A stretch of 64,000 nt of DNA from Onchocerca lupi (Eukaryota > Nematoda > Chromadorea > Rhabditida > Onchocercidae), in NCBI GenBank assembly GCA_028564675.1, contig JAOVVO010000216.1:1-64000 (forward strand), written 5' to 3'. The notes beneath the pieces are model-generated. The model was not told the DNA's origin, searched no databases, and saw nothing but the letters and a program-made list of their open reading frames with translations. Below, in pieces: positions 1 to 13,566 of this stretch; position 1 is the stretch's first letter; every line of letters begins with the position of its first letter. The position numbers and the translations under genes were made by a program.

Positions 1-2995
1 TGAACTGAATGGAATTTCAACAAATTTTTAATTCTTATATTCATTCATTTCTTCTTTGTGCTGTTCCAACTCAGAGAAAGGAAGAAAGTAAAGATTCAAG
101 CTTTTTCACTTTGTTGGTATGTAATATAATGATCAAATTGGATAATATGATAATTTTCGGTCATTACTTATTATTTTGCTTGCTTTTAAACAAACAAAAA
201 CCGAATTAATCAAAAAAGCAAAAAACTTTAAATTATAAAAATGTTGCAAATTGTAAAATAGAAATGAAATATAAATAAACTCTATTACTGATCTAACTAT
301 ACATATACTTTTTAAGTATATACCATATAAAGTTCAAATTTGTCAAATAATTATTTCCAAGTTTCATTTCAAATACGACAAAAACACTTATAACAAAGAT
401 GAGAAAAATTACAGGAAGAATTAGAAACTTATTAATCATTTGTCAATTACTATCATTTTTGATCATTTAAAGTAAATTATTAGATCAGATAATTTATAGC
501 ATAAATACATCCTTTGCAAAATAAGTTTCAATTTTAATAATGATTTAATGCTTAATAATTAAATGCTAAAAAAGATTAACATTTAATAAATGTTTATAAC
601 ACCATGAATTTATCAAATAACAATCAATGATTTCTTTTTCAGACTATCATCTAAAATTGCTTAATATGATGCGAATCATTAAAACATTCATTGTAGGAAA
701 TATGAAGGAATATGCTTATCAGTAGAATAATTCATTTAATATTTTTATTTAATTCATGAATTCTTGTTCGTCATATTTCATTCTATAAGAGCTTATTAAC
801 TAATTCTCGATTCTCGATTTCAAAATCCTTTGGCTTTCAATAATTTTAATTCCAACTTTACCTTCTCCATTTATTCGCTTTATTAGCTCTTATTATTTTA
901 GAACCGACTAGATTATCTTAAATGTTTGCAAATTTTTCATAAAATGTGCATGAAAATTAATGGAAAATACGTGAAATTCCAATGTGCTAAGTGCAGAAAA
1001 AATACATTTTAATTTTCTTTTTTAAAAAAAAAAAAACATTTTAGCGCCACTTCTTTATTTCTTACTTATTTCAAAATATATTTTGCGCAAATTCTAAGTG
1101 TAATTATCACTAAGTTTATCAGATTTTTACAGCAGCATAATAACAAAAAAATTATTTGAACTGAAAGATTATTTATTGAGGATTGGAATTTGGTGCAGAT
1201 GATTGTATTTTGTGATGAAATCCTTGATATGACGAATTTTATTTGTCGCAATTATGGTATACAGTAAATTGAGAAATATCGATAATGCAACCGATAATAT
1301 GTAATTCCTTTGATAGGAGGAAAGTTATCTGGGGATTATTGGTATTGAGGATTAATAGGGTTTGATGATATCTGGAAGTTGTGTTGGATAAAATCGATAA
1401 TTTGAACTTCCTTTTTGATAATAGGAAATTATATGTAAGTTATAAATATTGGGAATTAATAGGATTTGATGAGGTTTGCAAGAAACTAACCTAGCAATAA
1501 CAAATCAGATATTAAAATCAAATATACATGAGAAAGTTTTCTGAATTTTTAGAGCTGATAAGCTCTTTTTTTTGAATATGCTCATTTGCAATTTGCATAA
1601 TCAAAACTTTCGACCTTTTCAATTCGAGTCAAAATTTGCTTAAACAACTTGATGAGCATGATATGTAAGTATGCCGAAAATGGAGCAAGGTTTTTTTTTC
1701 TATATATAGAGAAAGAAAATTGAAATTAATCTGATAGTGATGGAGAAAATAAAATTATTACAGAGCTATTCATTTCATTAAATGCCATTCTTGTCATCGT
1801 AATTGTCGCACAGATTTGCATCATCGAATGATTCCTTCCAAATTTTTCTTCGTATTTTTTGTCCATTTCGATTTCCATGCCGTAAAATAACACTTATCAC
1901 CATAATTAATAAAAGGTTTGTTCATTAATCTTTGCTTGGCTAATTTGTTTCAGAACTGTTTTTTCAACTTAATTATTCAACTTATCAATGGCAGTCATTA
2001 ATTTCCAGTTCGAATGCAACCTGATACGTGCAAGTCCTTGAAATAGGTTTTCGATATCAGCGATTTTAATTATTTGTTACCAATTGGTTAAGTTTGTTTA
2101 AATTTATATTTTTTTAGGATGAAAATTTCAATAATGTTACAGAAATTCGTATTTTTTAATAACTGCTTTTGATTGAAGTACGGCGTGAACAGTTACGAAA
2201 TAGTTTAGCATTTAAATTGGAAGCATTAAAGCATTTATCATGTCAAAGGCCTTCTGTTATTTTACATTTTCTTAAACATTTTCAAATTTGAAAGTTTTTT
2301 TTAATCAAAAATGCTACTGTCAGCGTAGAGAACATTTATGTTTTCATTATTTATGTTTGCATTATTAATAGCAAACAGTATAGAAAATTTGAATTTTTTG
2401 TTAAGTTGTCTCGTCCTAATTTCAAACAGTAATTCTGGGATTTTTCGCTACTGGTAAGACTTTTTTAATTTGATTCACTCTTTTCTGTTCTAATCAGAAA
2501 TAATCTTCATGTACATTATTATTTACCTGGTCTTTTCTCCAATATGGAGATGAGACTTGAAAGTTCAATGAAAAGAAACTTTACTTAAAAAATTAGATTA
2601 AAAATTAGAATTGCTCAATGACATTTGATCGATTGAAGTGGCATGTTTGAAACATAGCTCTGTTATCCATATCAAAATCTTGAACAAAATGTGAAGCAAA
2701 TTTTTTCGGAGTGCAATCTCAAAATTTTGTTTAAAAAAACAGTCAAAACGACCAGAAAAAAAAATAATATTTTTTTCACTTTCATCAATTTTAATATAAA
2801 TTTATTTTCTCAAGTCTTATATAAAATGTTTATTCTAATGAAAGAGTAAGTCATTCGATTTTCAATTTCACGAAGAGTCTCATGCTGTCGCTTTTTCTTT
2901 CTGATCGCGACAAAATAACAGATTCAATTCTGTTTTACAATTCTCACAGTTTATTCAATTTTGTTGTTTCATTCACTTGGAAAAGAACCCGAAAA

Positions 2996-3010
2996 TTGGG
3001 TAATTAAACC
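2996..3010 (-). other. 15-base match to the 5' part of nematode SL1
   Basis: On the minus strand the bases read GGTTTAATTACCCAA, identical to the first 15 of the 22 bases of the nematode SL1 spliced leader. The remaining seven bases differ (TTTTCGG instead of GTTTGAG). The leader-intron donor (GAG followed by GTAA) and an obvious Sm site are absent downstream, so this is not a normal SL RNA gene. It may be a decayed SL copy or chance. Confidence 0.4.
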
Positions 3011-6000
3011 TTTATTATGATTAATTTGTTAACCAACGAACGCAGCAACTTTTACTTTTTTTTTATTGCAAGTCTTATTTTTCTTTTCACTATATCAATA
3101 AGAATTACATCAACATTCCAACCCACCAAAAATTTCGATAATATCAAAGAGATAACTTTCATTAAGAAATTATATACAAAAAAAAAGGCGATAGAGTTAT
3201 GTAATCAAGAAAATTGATGTACCACGAGCTGGACCATTACCGAGCTCACGGCAGCTATTCTTTGAAATGATTTTTGTACTCATGATCCTTTTCTTTTTTG
3301 TGCTGAAAGATCCTGATATCATTTTCGGGTTAAAAGAAAGATTCTTTGTTGTTTCAGAAGCATGCGCCTTTGTTAGCGCATGGGATTGTGCTTGTAATTA
3401 GCATGACGAAAAAGATTTTTTTTAAAGCTCATTGATTTAATAGATTAAAAAAAAAAAATGATTTCACAATCAAATACAGCAAATACGCAATATCGAATTT
3501 AAAACAAAGAAATCATTGATTTTCTTCTTTTATCCTCGCGATTTCAGCGACATATGCCATGCAGAAATTTTAAAAGTGCTGTTCGTGTTGGAAGAAAGTA
3601 AAATTAAGGCTAACAAAACATTTCTCATCAAATTTCAGTTTGACGTTCGCAATTATGAATTTTTGCTGAAAACTTGGCGATAAAATGGGATTTGAATTTA
3701 ATGCTTAAATTTGAAGATTTAACCAATTATTTTTGATCAAACTTACATTCCTGCTGTTTCACCCTAAACCTTCCATTCATGTCTTATTACTTTTCAATTA
3801 ATTCGATCTGATAGCTAATTTTGCGCTTTCAACTGTCCTTTTTTCCAAAAATTTTCAGGCTTTCAGTCGCAAGATAATTCCTTCTTCTCATTCCAACCCA
3901 CTTATGAGAGATATTTATTTTGATAAGCAAATCATTCCAGTGCATAATTCAAATCATTAGAATAGACACAGAATACGGTAAGATGGGATAATTAAAGCGA
4001 AATGGAATAAAAAGATTTGAAAACGATTCAGATAGAAACACAATAATATTTTGTCTTTTGAAGTCAAAAAAGTTCTAATAGTATGAGACAGGACGTAATA
4101 ATCTCTTAAATGGCGTTGACTGCAAAAGCACAAAATTATTTCTGTGATCAGTTAAGTAGTTATTGTCTGGCGTATTATTCCAGAGAACTATCATCTTAAA
4201 TAATTAATTTCTAGACCAATTAAGTCATTTCAGAAAAATATTCTCGAAATTTTGTTTCTCATTAAGTCTTTCTGATTTATATACAACTCTTACAAATATA
4301 TTACACCATTTACTTTTCTAAGTATGAAAGGATATTCGCTTATTCATGTAAAATGCAAAAAAAGAAACAAAAGTCTTTCAAATTTATTCATTGATGATTG
4401 TGCCAAGTGGAGTGCTAACCAGAAATGAAAAAGATTTGTTCCGTTGAGCAGAATTCAGCATCTGACCTTTCCAAAAGCGCATTCCGAGGGTAATTAGATA
4501 TTTGTTGTTTCAGTTGTCGTTATTTTGAAATGAATAACTGCCAAATTCTTCATTTGCTTTCAACAAATCAGTTTTAAAATAGTTCAATCCATCGCTGATA
4601 ATTTCTATTTTAGAATCCACAAAAAAGTTGTAACAAAGTTTAATTTCTCACTGTGAACAATAAGGATGTTTTGAATTTTTTTTATCCCTTTTTAAATTTG
4701 TTTTTCTGGCATTCATTTTTTATGAAAAAGAAGAAAGAAAAATTAGACAAAAAAAAAGCGAGAGAGCGAAAGAATTTGTTTTAATGAATTGAAATATTAC
4801 CTGAATTTCTTCTGGAGCAAAATTAAACTTACCCCTCCTTGTTTTGTTTTTTTTTTTTTTTTTTTTATCTCAAATATTCCCTTCGTGTAAGCAGAATAGA
4901 TTTTCTCTGCGATTACTTCGATTACTCTCTGCTATCCTTGCTACTTACAACTACGAAAATCCTTTTGTACTTAACTTTGGAAGACATTGAAATGGGCAAA
5001 TTAGTGAAATTTAATTAATCGCTCGCATTGGAATGGGAAGATTTGCTGCGATTAGCAAATGATAAGTTTGTCGAGCGAAGAATGAACTTCTTGCAAACAC
5101 AATGCTTTGAAATCCTTCCACAAAATGGTCGACGAATGTGATAAATTAACAGAAAGCGCTAACAGTTCGCTTTTTAAGTAGTAAAGTTGAAATTCTTCAC
5201 CTCAAAAACTTTTCGCTTTTTATTGAAAGGAAAGTTGAAAATTTCACAGTGCTATAGGCTTCACTATATTGCGAAAATAATGCTATAATGGTAAGTGCTG
5301 CTTCATTGTTCACCATCATGGATTACAGTAAAATGATCAGGTAAAAGAGTTCGTGCTGAAGTCCATCTGTTTGAACGCTTGAAGGACATTTGCACTATCG
5401 GTCACGCTTTGACGAGAAGGTGCTAAGCGAGCTCAATTCACTCTTCGGTATGTTGCGATATTTGCCTTTTCTTGTAACGATCGATGAAGAAGCGATCGAA
5501 TAGGCGAAAGTGCGACGCGCAGAAGTAAGGCACGTAAGATGCGATGAAGCGAGCATTTTTGATTGGAATATTTTGTGCTTTTTTTTGTTGTTGAAAAGTG
5601 AACAAAGAAATTGGTACGACAGCGATAACCTTGGAAGTCTAACTTTTCCTTCCAGAAAATTTGTCTTTTCTTTTTCTCTAAGCTTTTTTTTTTATTATTA
5701 TTATTTCGCATAAGTGCGAGGACACACAAACACACATAGATAGCGGCATGTCGTAGTGAGAGCTATCTTGGAGAAAGCACTTCATAGAACTTGATTTCAA
5801 CTACTCTTCATCTGCTCGATAGTAAATTCAAAAATTCATCGTTAATCTACATATAACATTTTAAAACGAAAAATTCATTCTTTCAAGCGATTCACTGAAA
5901 ATCAAAAATACGAATGAAATGCGCCTGGCGATCTCTTTGGAATTAAGCTGTTTGTAGCGATACGGATCAAGTTTTAATAAAATTTGTAACGATATGGATT

Positions 6001-8672
6001 AAAAACTAAGAAATTGGTATTGGAATGAATTTTACGATTTTATTCGTAAATGAACACTTTGAAGTGATTGAAGTTGCGATCGATGAGGGCGGAGATGAAC
6101 CTCAATGAACGAATTGTTATTATTACTATAATGCTGCTGTCTGTGTATCAGTGTCAACGTTTTTATTTGTTTTGCTACTGATGGCTATCATTGCAAGAAT
6201 GAGAAGACGAATCTGTTGTCCACGAACATGTTCAACGTGCTTGTTAATTTCCATTCTGTTGACCTTTTGAAATATATGCTTAGGAATTTGGGTCATTTCT
6301 CATCTTAACTTCTAAATTTTTTGTTATTTTGGTCATTCTTTAACAATCATCCATTCTTCTCCCTTCTTCGCCTTTCCTCAATTTCTCAAAAAATATTTTC
6401 TCAATTTCAAATAAAAAATTCCATATCATATTTTCTTCTTCTGTCTTCATCTACAATCAAATCATATTCTATTTCTTTTATCAATCTTCGTATATCATCT
6501 ATATGTATGCAATTAACGATAATTTCCCCATTTATATTATTTGAAAATGGAGGTCAGTGTCAGTCAACCTTTTTGCGCATTTTATAACTTTCCACTTTTA
6601 TGGATATAATTCAGGGATGAGGAAATATTATCTGCGCATGATATGTCCAGTACTCGATTATCAAATTATTGCATTCATTCATTTTTATCCAAATTTTCAA
6701 TTCGGAATGAATCGCTCTCAGTGAATTCTCTCTCTATTCAATCAAATCTATGCCATTCATCGTTTGGTAAGTTGTATTACTCAAAATAGAAATTAAATAT
6801 CTTTACATATTATACCATTTTTCAATTTTAACATTTTATTCAATATTCGCTTGGTTTGTTCACAATTTGTAACTGTGATATGAATACACATATATATATG
6901 TCATCTTCAAACTAGTATCTTACATTTTATTACTTAAGATTCAAGCGATATTTCAAGTTCCAATTACTATTATTAGATGAAAAAATTAAATTGATATCCA
7001 AAAAAAAAAAAAAAAAAACAAAAATTTATTTCGTTTTCTTGCGATCCTATCCGAATATGTTTACCTAGAGTACTTTAATTTAAATTTCTTCCTCTTTGCT
7101 TAAAGAAAATTTTTTCCAATTACTCGATCATTTTAGCAAAAAATATTTTTTATTTTTTTTTTTTATTTTCCTTGATTATAATATGTTTTTTAATTCCTTT
7201 TAATTTTCTTTTTAATTCTTTGACCATAATAAGTCAATATTTGAAAAGTAAACAATGAATTTTTCGAGTACTTTTTAAAAAGCCTTTTCTTTTTTGAAGA
7301 TAATTTAAAAGATATGAATTTATGTATGGTTTTTTTTTTTTTTTTTTTTTATCCATAATTTGAATATCCTCATTTTAGGATGTAGCAAAGAGAACAAAAA
7401 CTTTAGAATGCCTAAATCATGCTATTTGTAGAATACGTGAGAATCATTAAAAGATATTTAAGAATTGTTAAAATGATTTGCAAAAATCATTAAAAATTAT
7501 TTCTCTTATTTCTTTACCATTTATGCACTTTCCTTTCCAACTTTTGTCTATTTGTCATATGAGATTTACCTTCAGAAAATTTATCAATTTGTGCAGCCAA
7601 GTGGCGGATAATATTCTCATTAAATTTCATATTATGTACAAATTTAACCTTGAATATTTCGATAATAATAAAGGATGCTCTTAGAAAGTCATGCTCTTCT
7701 GCATTCTTTTAGAAAACATTGTTGAAATTTATAAATTATCATCAAAATGTAAGTTTTTCATTCCAATCATTGTTGCTTGCTTACTAGTCAAAATTGAAAA
7801 AGTAACGTGAAATTAAAAGATTTAATGATAATTGATCATAAATTTTAATTTCATTAGTAAATAATATTTCTGTTTGTTACACGCAATTATTAGAGAATAT
7901 TTAAGTAAATTGATTACAGATTATTCTTTCCTTTGTCACTCGTAGAGAGAAGAATTTGCAAAGCATAATGTTTAACTTCAAATATTTTAAAATTGCTCAT
8001 AATTTGAGCTATCTGCGATATAAAAATGTAATATTTATTTATCAATATTTAATAAATATTGATATTTATTACGAATTTAATGAAGAAAAAAAAAATTGAA
8101 AAAATTTAAAAAGAGAAAGAAATTGTTTCAAATTCTTTCTGTATTCATACGGTTAAGCCAAATATTAAAAGATTAAAAAAGAATAGAGGTCTATACACGT
8201 GCAAATTTAGCACATGATAGGAATGAAATGTTTTTTTTTTTTTTTTTCCTTTTTAATATCAATTTGACCTTTGGTACTTTTATCTGTTCCATTTTAACAC
8301 ATAAAAATATATAAAATATTACATTGATGAATGAATCATATTCATTCTTCAATTTTTCATAAATTAAATATTGAACAAATAAAATCGATGAATTTTTCTT
8401 ATTTAAAAAAAAAAGAAAAAAAGCGCTGAAATGTTTAATTATTTATTCAAATTAAAATAACAACTAATTAAAAGAAAATGGCAATTCATATACGTCTATT
8501 ACTTTTCAAGCTACTTAAATGAAATTCTAAAATTCTCATCAATTAAAAGATTATTTAGAATTCATTGCTACATTTTGATTATTACTAAATAGGAAGAAGA
8601 AGAAGAAGAAGGAGTAATATTTTCGAGCATAGGTTGACTCATTTGCAAAACAATACTTCAACAAGTGCATTC

Positions 8673-8712
<40 letters not shown>

Positions 8713-9465
8713 AGCGCAAAATATGAAATAATGCTCAATTATTTCCAAAATAACTAATGGATAGTTGTCGCATTGGAAAAATTTCTACAAAACTGATAAG
8801 TCAATTCTTTCGCTTATTCATTAATACTACTAAAAAATTACGTATGATCATTTAAAACGTCCCATAAATATTATTTTATTTACTTCATAAAAACACGGGA
8901 CAAAAAGAAAATGATAGAACTTACATTTGTCTTTTTTCCTTTTTATTTTCATTGCTATATAAAATGAAATTACTTTTCTTTGGAATCCCTTATTGAATTG
9001 TTTTATCATCAGATTTCTCTGGGTTACAGATATTTCAGCTATTATGTTTTATCGTGATCTAATTGGATTATGATAACTTAAGTATTTTATCTTCAGAATC
9101 ATTCAAAAGCAAAAATTCCGAGATAGATAATAGTTAAATTAGGATTGTATACTATCAATCTTCTATGAAATCATTCATTGAAATCATCTTTTCTTTTTCC
9201 AATTAATTGAGTATTATTTTTTGAAGCTGAAAATTTAGGCCAAAAAGTTGTTATGAAATGTAAAAATGAGTAAAAAGTAATATATGCATTTGTATGTTTA
9301 AGTTATCTGTTTGTTTATTTTTTTTTTTTTTCATTTTCAATCTTATGTATGCTTTATTTTTGTAAATTAAATTCCTCTCTCTCTGTCTGTTTTTCTTTTT
9401 CTTCGGACTAAATAAGAAATTTATTTGATTGACCAACGATTTCGTTGTATAAATACGATGCACGA

Positions 9466-9547
9466 TTAATTTTCGTTACTAATTGTTGCTGCTACTACTT
9501 CTGGTGGACTATTATTACTAGTGGAACTCTCAAAACCCCCCGAATTG
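9466..9547 (-). CDS. Candidate terminal exon, unrecognised (low confidence)
   Basis: On the minus strand, after an acceptor-like TTTCTTGTAG, a frame runs NSGGFESSTSNNSPPEVVAA and ends TISNEN followed by TAA. The Ser/Asn/Pro-rich composition resembles disordered protein tails rather than the Lys/Phe/Ile-rich noise of nearby frames. I could not find upstream exons that connect to it. A second minus-strand Asn-rich frame with an acidic DDEDEEEKRK tail lies at about 10130-10232. Both may be chance. Confidence 0.18.
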
Positions 9548-11406
9548 CTACAAGAAATATGTTCAGGAGGAAAGCAAATTTAGTAGTCTAAGCGAAATAT
9601 ATTGATTGAGAAGTTATTTAGTAAATTTGTTAATCATGATGATTGTCACCGACGGAGATGATCAAGATGAGTCATTTTAGCAAATATAGAAATTTGTTAC
9701 TGATGAAAAAATTGATAATGTTTAGAAAAATTTCCATGCTTTTTATTCTTTAATTTCTAGAGATTTCGGATATTTTTTTCCGTTTAATCTAATTTTATCT
9801 TTCCGGAATGCATGCATCATTTATTTCATCTGAACTCTATCTATCCGGAATCCATATAATCATTCTAATTAGAATTTCCAGAAAGGAAAGCGATAAACTT
9901 GTTGAATTATTTTGAAGAAAAAAAAAAAAAAGAAAAACAAGCATACCTCACAATAGGCTATTACCAGTTTTATGTTGTTAAGAAGGCTTAAATTTAACAA
10001 AAATCAAATGTTTTCGATAACAAAATGGACTGGACCCATTGAATTGGTCACGATTTGTAGACAATAGAAACTAAAACGAATAAATTCAAAACTTGAACTA
10101 ATACTTTGCACTAAACTAAACCGCTCCCTTTCTTTTTTCTTCTTCATCTTCGTCATCCAGTAAACAATTTTTATGGTTTATATTGTTGTTGTCGTTGTTG
10201 TTGTTGAAGTTGATGTTGTGAGTGATTGCTGGTTAGTTTTTGAAAAACTTGCCCGATCGTAGTAGATTCATTGATCATTTGAATAATTGATGGTTAGTTC
10301 TTGAAAAATTTGTACGATTGTAGATTCTTCTTACTCCTTATCTTATTCTTTTCTTTCTTCCAAAAAAAAAAAAAAAGATCTTAACAAAGATATGTTATAA
10401 GAATAAATCAAAGAAGCGTTAAATGCTAATAATTAAATAGCTTTAAATGGATATCAAAAATGACACATTTTTACAAGTACCAACTCAGAGATAATATCAA
10501 ATTGATGATACTATTAAGTATCAATAGGTATAAAGAAGGTCAAAGAGCATTGGAGAAGAAAACAGATTAACTATAATACTATAAATATCAATCGGTATAA
10601 TGAAAGTCAAAGTGCATTGGAGAAGGAAAAAAAAAAAAAATCTACTGTATAATACTAGGGTTGTTTTTGTCAACATATGTAGTAGGATTTCACAAAAGGT
10701 AATAAATATACGTCGGTAGACTTTTTGTAGATGATTGAAAGGAAGATGGATTTGTTTACTTAGCTTGATCATTTATATTCTTGTGATCTTTCTTAATCAA
10801 TTTCAAATTGATTATTTGAATTTGACATTAATGCAGCAAAAATTTTTGCTCTCAATTTAAGTAAAATTCAGAGAATATAAGCAGAACTTATTTTAGCAAA
10901 AATCATCGTATACTTTCAATTAAAATGGTAATTATACAAGATATAATTAATGATTACTAATACTTAACCTTCTTCGTTTTGCTATTAAATTAGTCCTGAA
11001 GATGATAAATTTTGATCTTGAATTAATTATTACTAATTTAGCAAAAATACGAAATAAAAATTATCCTCGCCATCTACATTTTCCAGATTAGGGGAATGAA
11101 ATGGATGCCAACGTGCATTTCTGACAATCCTCCACCTTCTTACGTTTTTTTTCGCGCGCGTCTCATCCCCTCACTGTTAGCAGTTGAAAATGCTTTTTTT
11201 TTTTTTTGTGCCAACCAATCAACCAATCCATGGCCACTCATTTTTTTTTTTCATTGTTCAACCCGTCGTTGCCTGCCTGTAATGCTTCAATAACTTGCAT
11301 TTTTGCATGCACCTGCAAATCTTCATACCAAAAATTAAACAGTGCACTCTTGCATCCGTACCGCATTTTGCACCCTCACCCGACCCAAATCTGTACCCGG
11401 ATCCGT

Positions 11407-11426
11407 CCCCACCCTCCCCCTCACCC
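11407..11426 (-). other. G-quadruplex candidate
   Basis: The minus strand reads GGGTGAGGGGGAGGGTGGGG: four runs of at least three G separated by loops of one to three bases, the standard intramolecular quadruplex pattern. It sits in a small GC-rich island (about 11340-11435) inside very AT-rich DNA, with no gene model around it. Confidence 0.6.
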
Positions 11427-12089
11427 GTTCCATATCTCTTTTCCTTACCACATTCTATGCTATACAATCATTTCTATTTTTTTTTCTGATCGTTTTTATT
11501 CATACACATACACAAACATAACGTGCATATGATACACAAAAACATCGAAAAAAAGGGAAATAAAAAAATAGAAAGATTCAAATTGAGAAAAAAAAAAAAA
11601 AAACTTAACGGAAAACTTCCTTGTTTGTGGAGTGAGAATTCAAGTTTCAAAAAAAAAAAAAAAAAAAAAAAACCTGATAGAAACCATTTATTTCTTTAAT
11701 TGTTGTTGAAGAAATTTTCTCAAATTATTCTCTCATCGTTTAGATTTGATATAAGAATGAAAATTTTGAAGTTGATACATATATCGGAGGAATAAAGATT
11801 TTTGGTTGCCATCTGGTTGCAACATCATTCACTCATTTCTTACACACTGATCTGTATCAGTGAGAAATTGAGGGATGAATTTTAGCCTTTTAAGATATCC
11901 TAACCTATTTTATTTATCGATTATTTTTGCCAAATTAATAGATTTGTAAAAAAGAGGAAAAAATTGAATAGCAAAATGATACAAAAGAGTGACATTATAT
12001 GTTGCTTAAGTTTGATTTAGCATTTCGACTTTATGACCTATAACCTCTTGTATTTTACATCGTATGCGCTCATATCTTTGTTGCTTACT

Positions 12090-12197
12090 CTTTTCTGTTA
12101 TTATGAAATAATTTTGTAAAATTTCTTATGTTTTTCCTTCTTTCTTTTCTGTTATTATGAAATAATTTTGTAGAACTTCTTATGTTCCTCCTTCTTT
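12090..12197. repeat. 54-bp direct duplication
   Basis: Two adjacent copies of a 54-bp unit begin CTTTTCTGTTATTATGAAAT at 12090 and 12144, with only a few substitutions in the second half. Nothing suggests that it is coding or mobile; it looks like a simple local duplication. Confidence 0.85.
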
Positions 12198-13204
12198 TCG
12201 CTCTCCCGCTTGTCCTCTTCTCTTTTCTATAAACTTCTCACGTAATTTAATGAAGAGAATTGGAGAAATGGCTAATTGTCCATTGACGACTTATTTCCTT
12301 TCTTTCTTCTATCAACACTTTTCAGTTATTGCTAAATAAATTTTCCAACAAAGTTAGGTTGCAACTGTTCCTCAATTATTTACCGCTGCAATCCATTCTA
12401 TAATTCATTACTTTACCTTTCAATCATTAGTGCACTATTTGTTATAACCTTTTTATCTTATGATCATTACTGGTCAACCTTACCGATTGCTTCTTCAGCA
12501 AATATATTCAATAAGCAATTTGACAAAACTTATTTCCAATGATATACATATCGTCGGTATGTTTTTTTTTCTTTTTTTTTTTTTTTTTTGATACAAAAAT
12601 TTTATAATTAAATATCATATCTCTAATTACACTTAATTTATTCAATAAATTATCACTTTAAATTTGATCATAAGAAAACGGATGATGAATTGTTAATTGC
12701 TTAGTAATCTTGTACTTTGCAAAGATAACAATTTTTCAGGCATATTTTCTTTTGCTAATTGCAGAATTTGGCAAAAAAATTTTTGCCGAAATTTCCATCT
12801 GTTGTCTATTTTTCAAATTTGAAAAATTATCACATTATGTTTTTTTCTGGAATTTATCGAAAATTTTTTGAATAACATGATATTTTATATTGAAAAGATT
12901 TATGTATGAATGAATGCTTTTTTATGTTAATTGATGGTTAGTTTTTTATAGGAGAATTAATGTTAATGATAGGAATGGTAGTAGTAGTAATAATGGTAGT
13001 AAATAGGTGGTAGTAGCGTATTTTATTGAAAAAAAAAAAAAAAAAAGTAGTTTAGTTTATTTTTCAGCTAAAAGGAAGGAATTTCATGTTTGGTCCATCG
13101 TGTATGCCTCTCATTACCAGTACAACCATCATCACATATGTAGTAGTAATGGTATAAACAGAGACAAATATTACCTCACCTCAAAAATACAACTACCAGA
13201 GAGC

Positions 13205-13233
13205 GGGGGGGGGGGGGGAAAGAGCGGGGCGGG
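13205..13233 (+). other. Poly-G tract and quadruplex candidate
   Basis: Fourteen consecutive G (13205-13218) are followed within 15 bases by GGGG and GGG. Monomeric G tracts of this length are rare in such AT-rich DNA. In C. elegans such tracts are deletion-prone without the DOG-1/FANCJ helicase, so length variation between individuals is likely. Confidence 0.75.
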
Positions 13234-13378
13234 AGTTTGAGAGCATAAGATAGATGAATGAACACGAAAAAACATTTTGAGAGTGAGAAGCCGGTTTTTT
13301 TTATGTATATAATGGTGTGATATGGTTTCGCTCACAATACATTTAGGCATATGTTCTGTTTTCTTTTTTTGTTATTAG

Positions 13379-13566
13379 ACAATCCTGATGGTACCAAAAT
13401 TGTTTTCCTGAGATTTCTTGATAAGAGAACGAATAACATAATGACCAGTCTCTTTGAATATTCTCTTATAATTAAATCTTCCAAATATGCAGGATTGTGT
13501 GAATCAGATGAGAACCTAACTGATATTTTAAGGAAAATTTTTGAAGAACATCAAAAAGAAGAATGA
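13379..13566 (+). CDS. Candidate exon, unrecognised (low confidence)
   Basis: After an acceptor-like TTGTTATTAG the frame stays open for about 62 codons to TGA. It has a mixed, protein-like composition, including FLRFLDKRTNNIMTSLFEY and, near the end, ESDENLTDILRKIFEEHQ. I do not recognise the family. A further short frame (NVTVKEALTLQQFCSFQPNE) ends at 13855. No upstream exon that would connect was found, and an open frame of this length can arise by chance. Confidence 0.2.

Noticed and set aside
5526..5546. TAAGGCACG, identical to the seed of miR-124
   Set aside because: Only the first nine bases match and the flanks do not fold into a precursor.
5433..5735. Overlapping open frames on both strands (100 and 67 codons)
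   Set aside because: They are antisense to each other, contain homopolymer-coded Lys/Phe runs and show no motif or splice context; typical chance frames.
11206..11532. 108-codon open frame with Pro/His-rich stretch
   Set aside because: Generated by the GC-rich CCC-repeat patch; alternative frames are equally open and there is no splice or start context.
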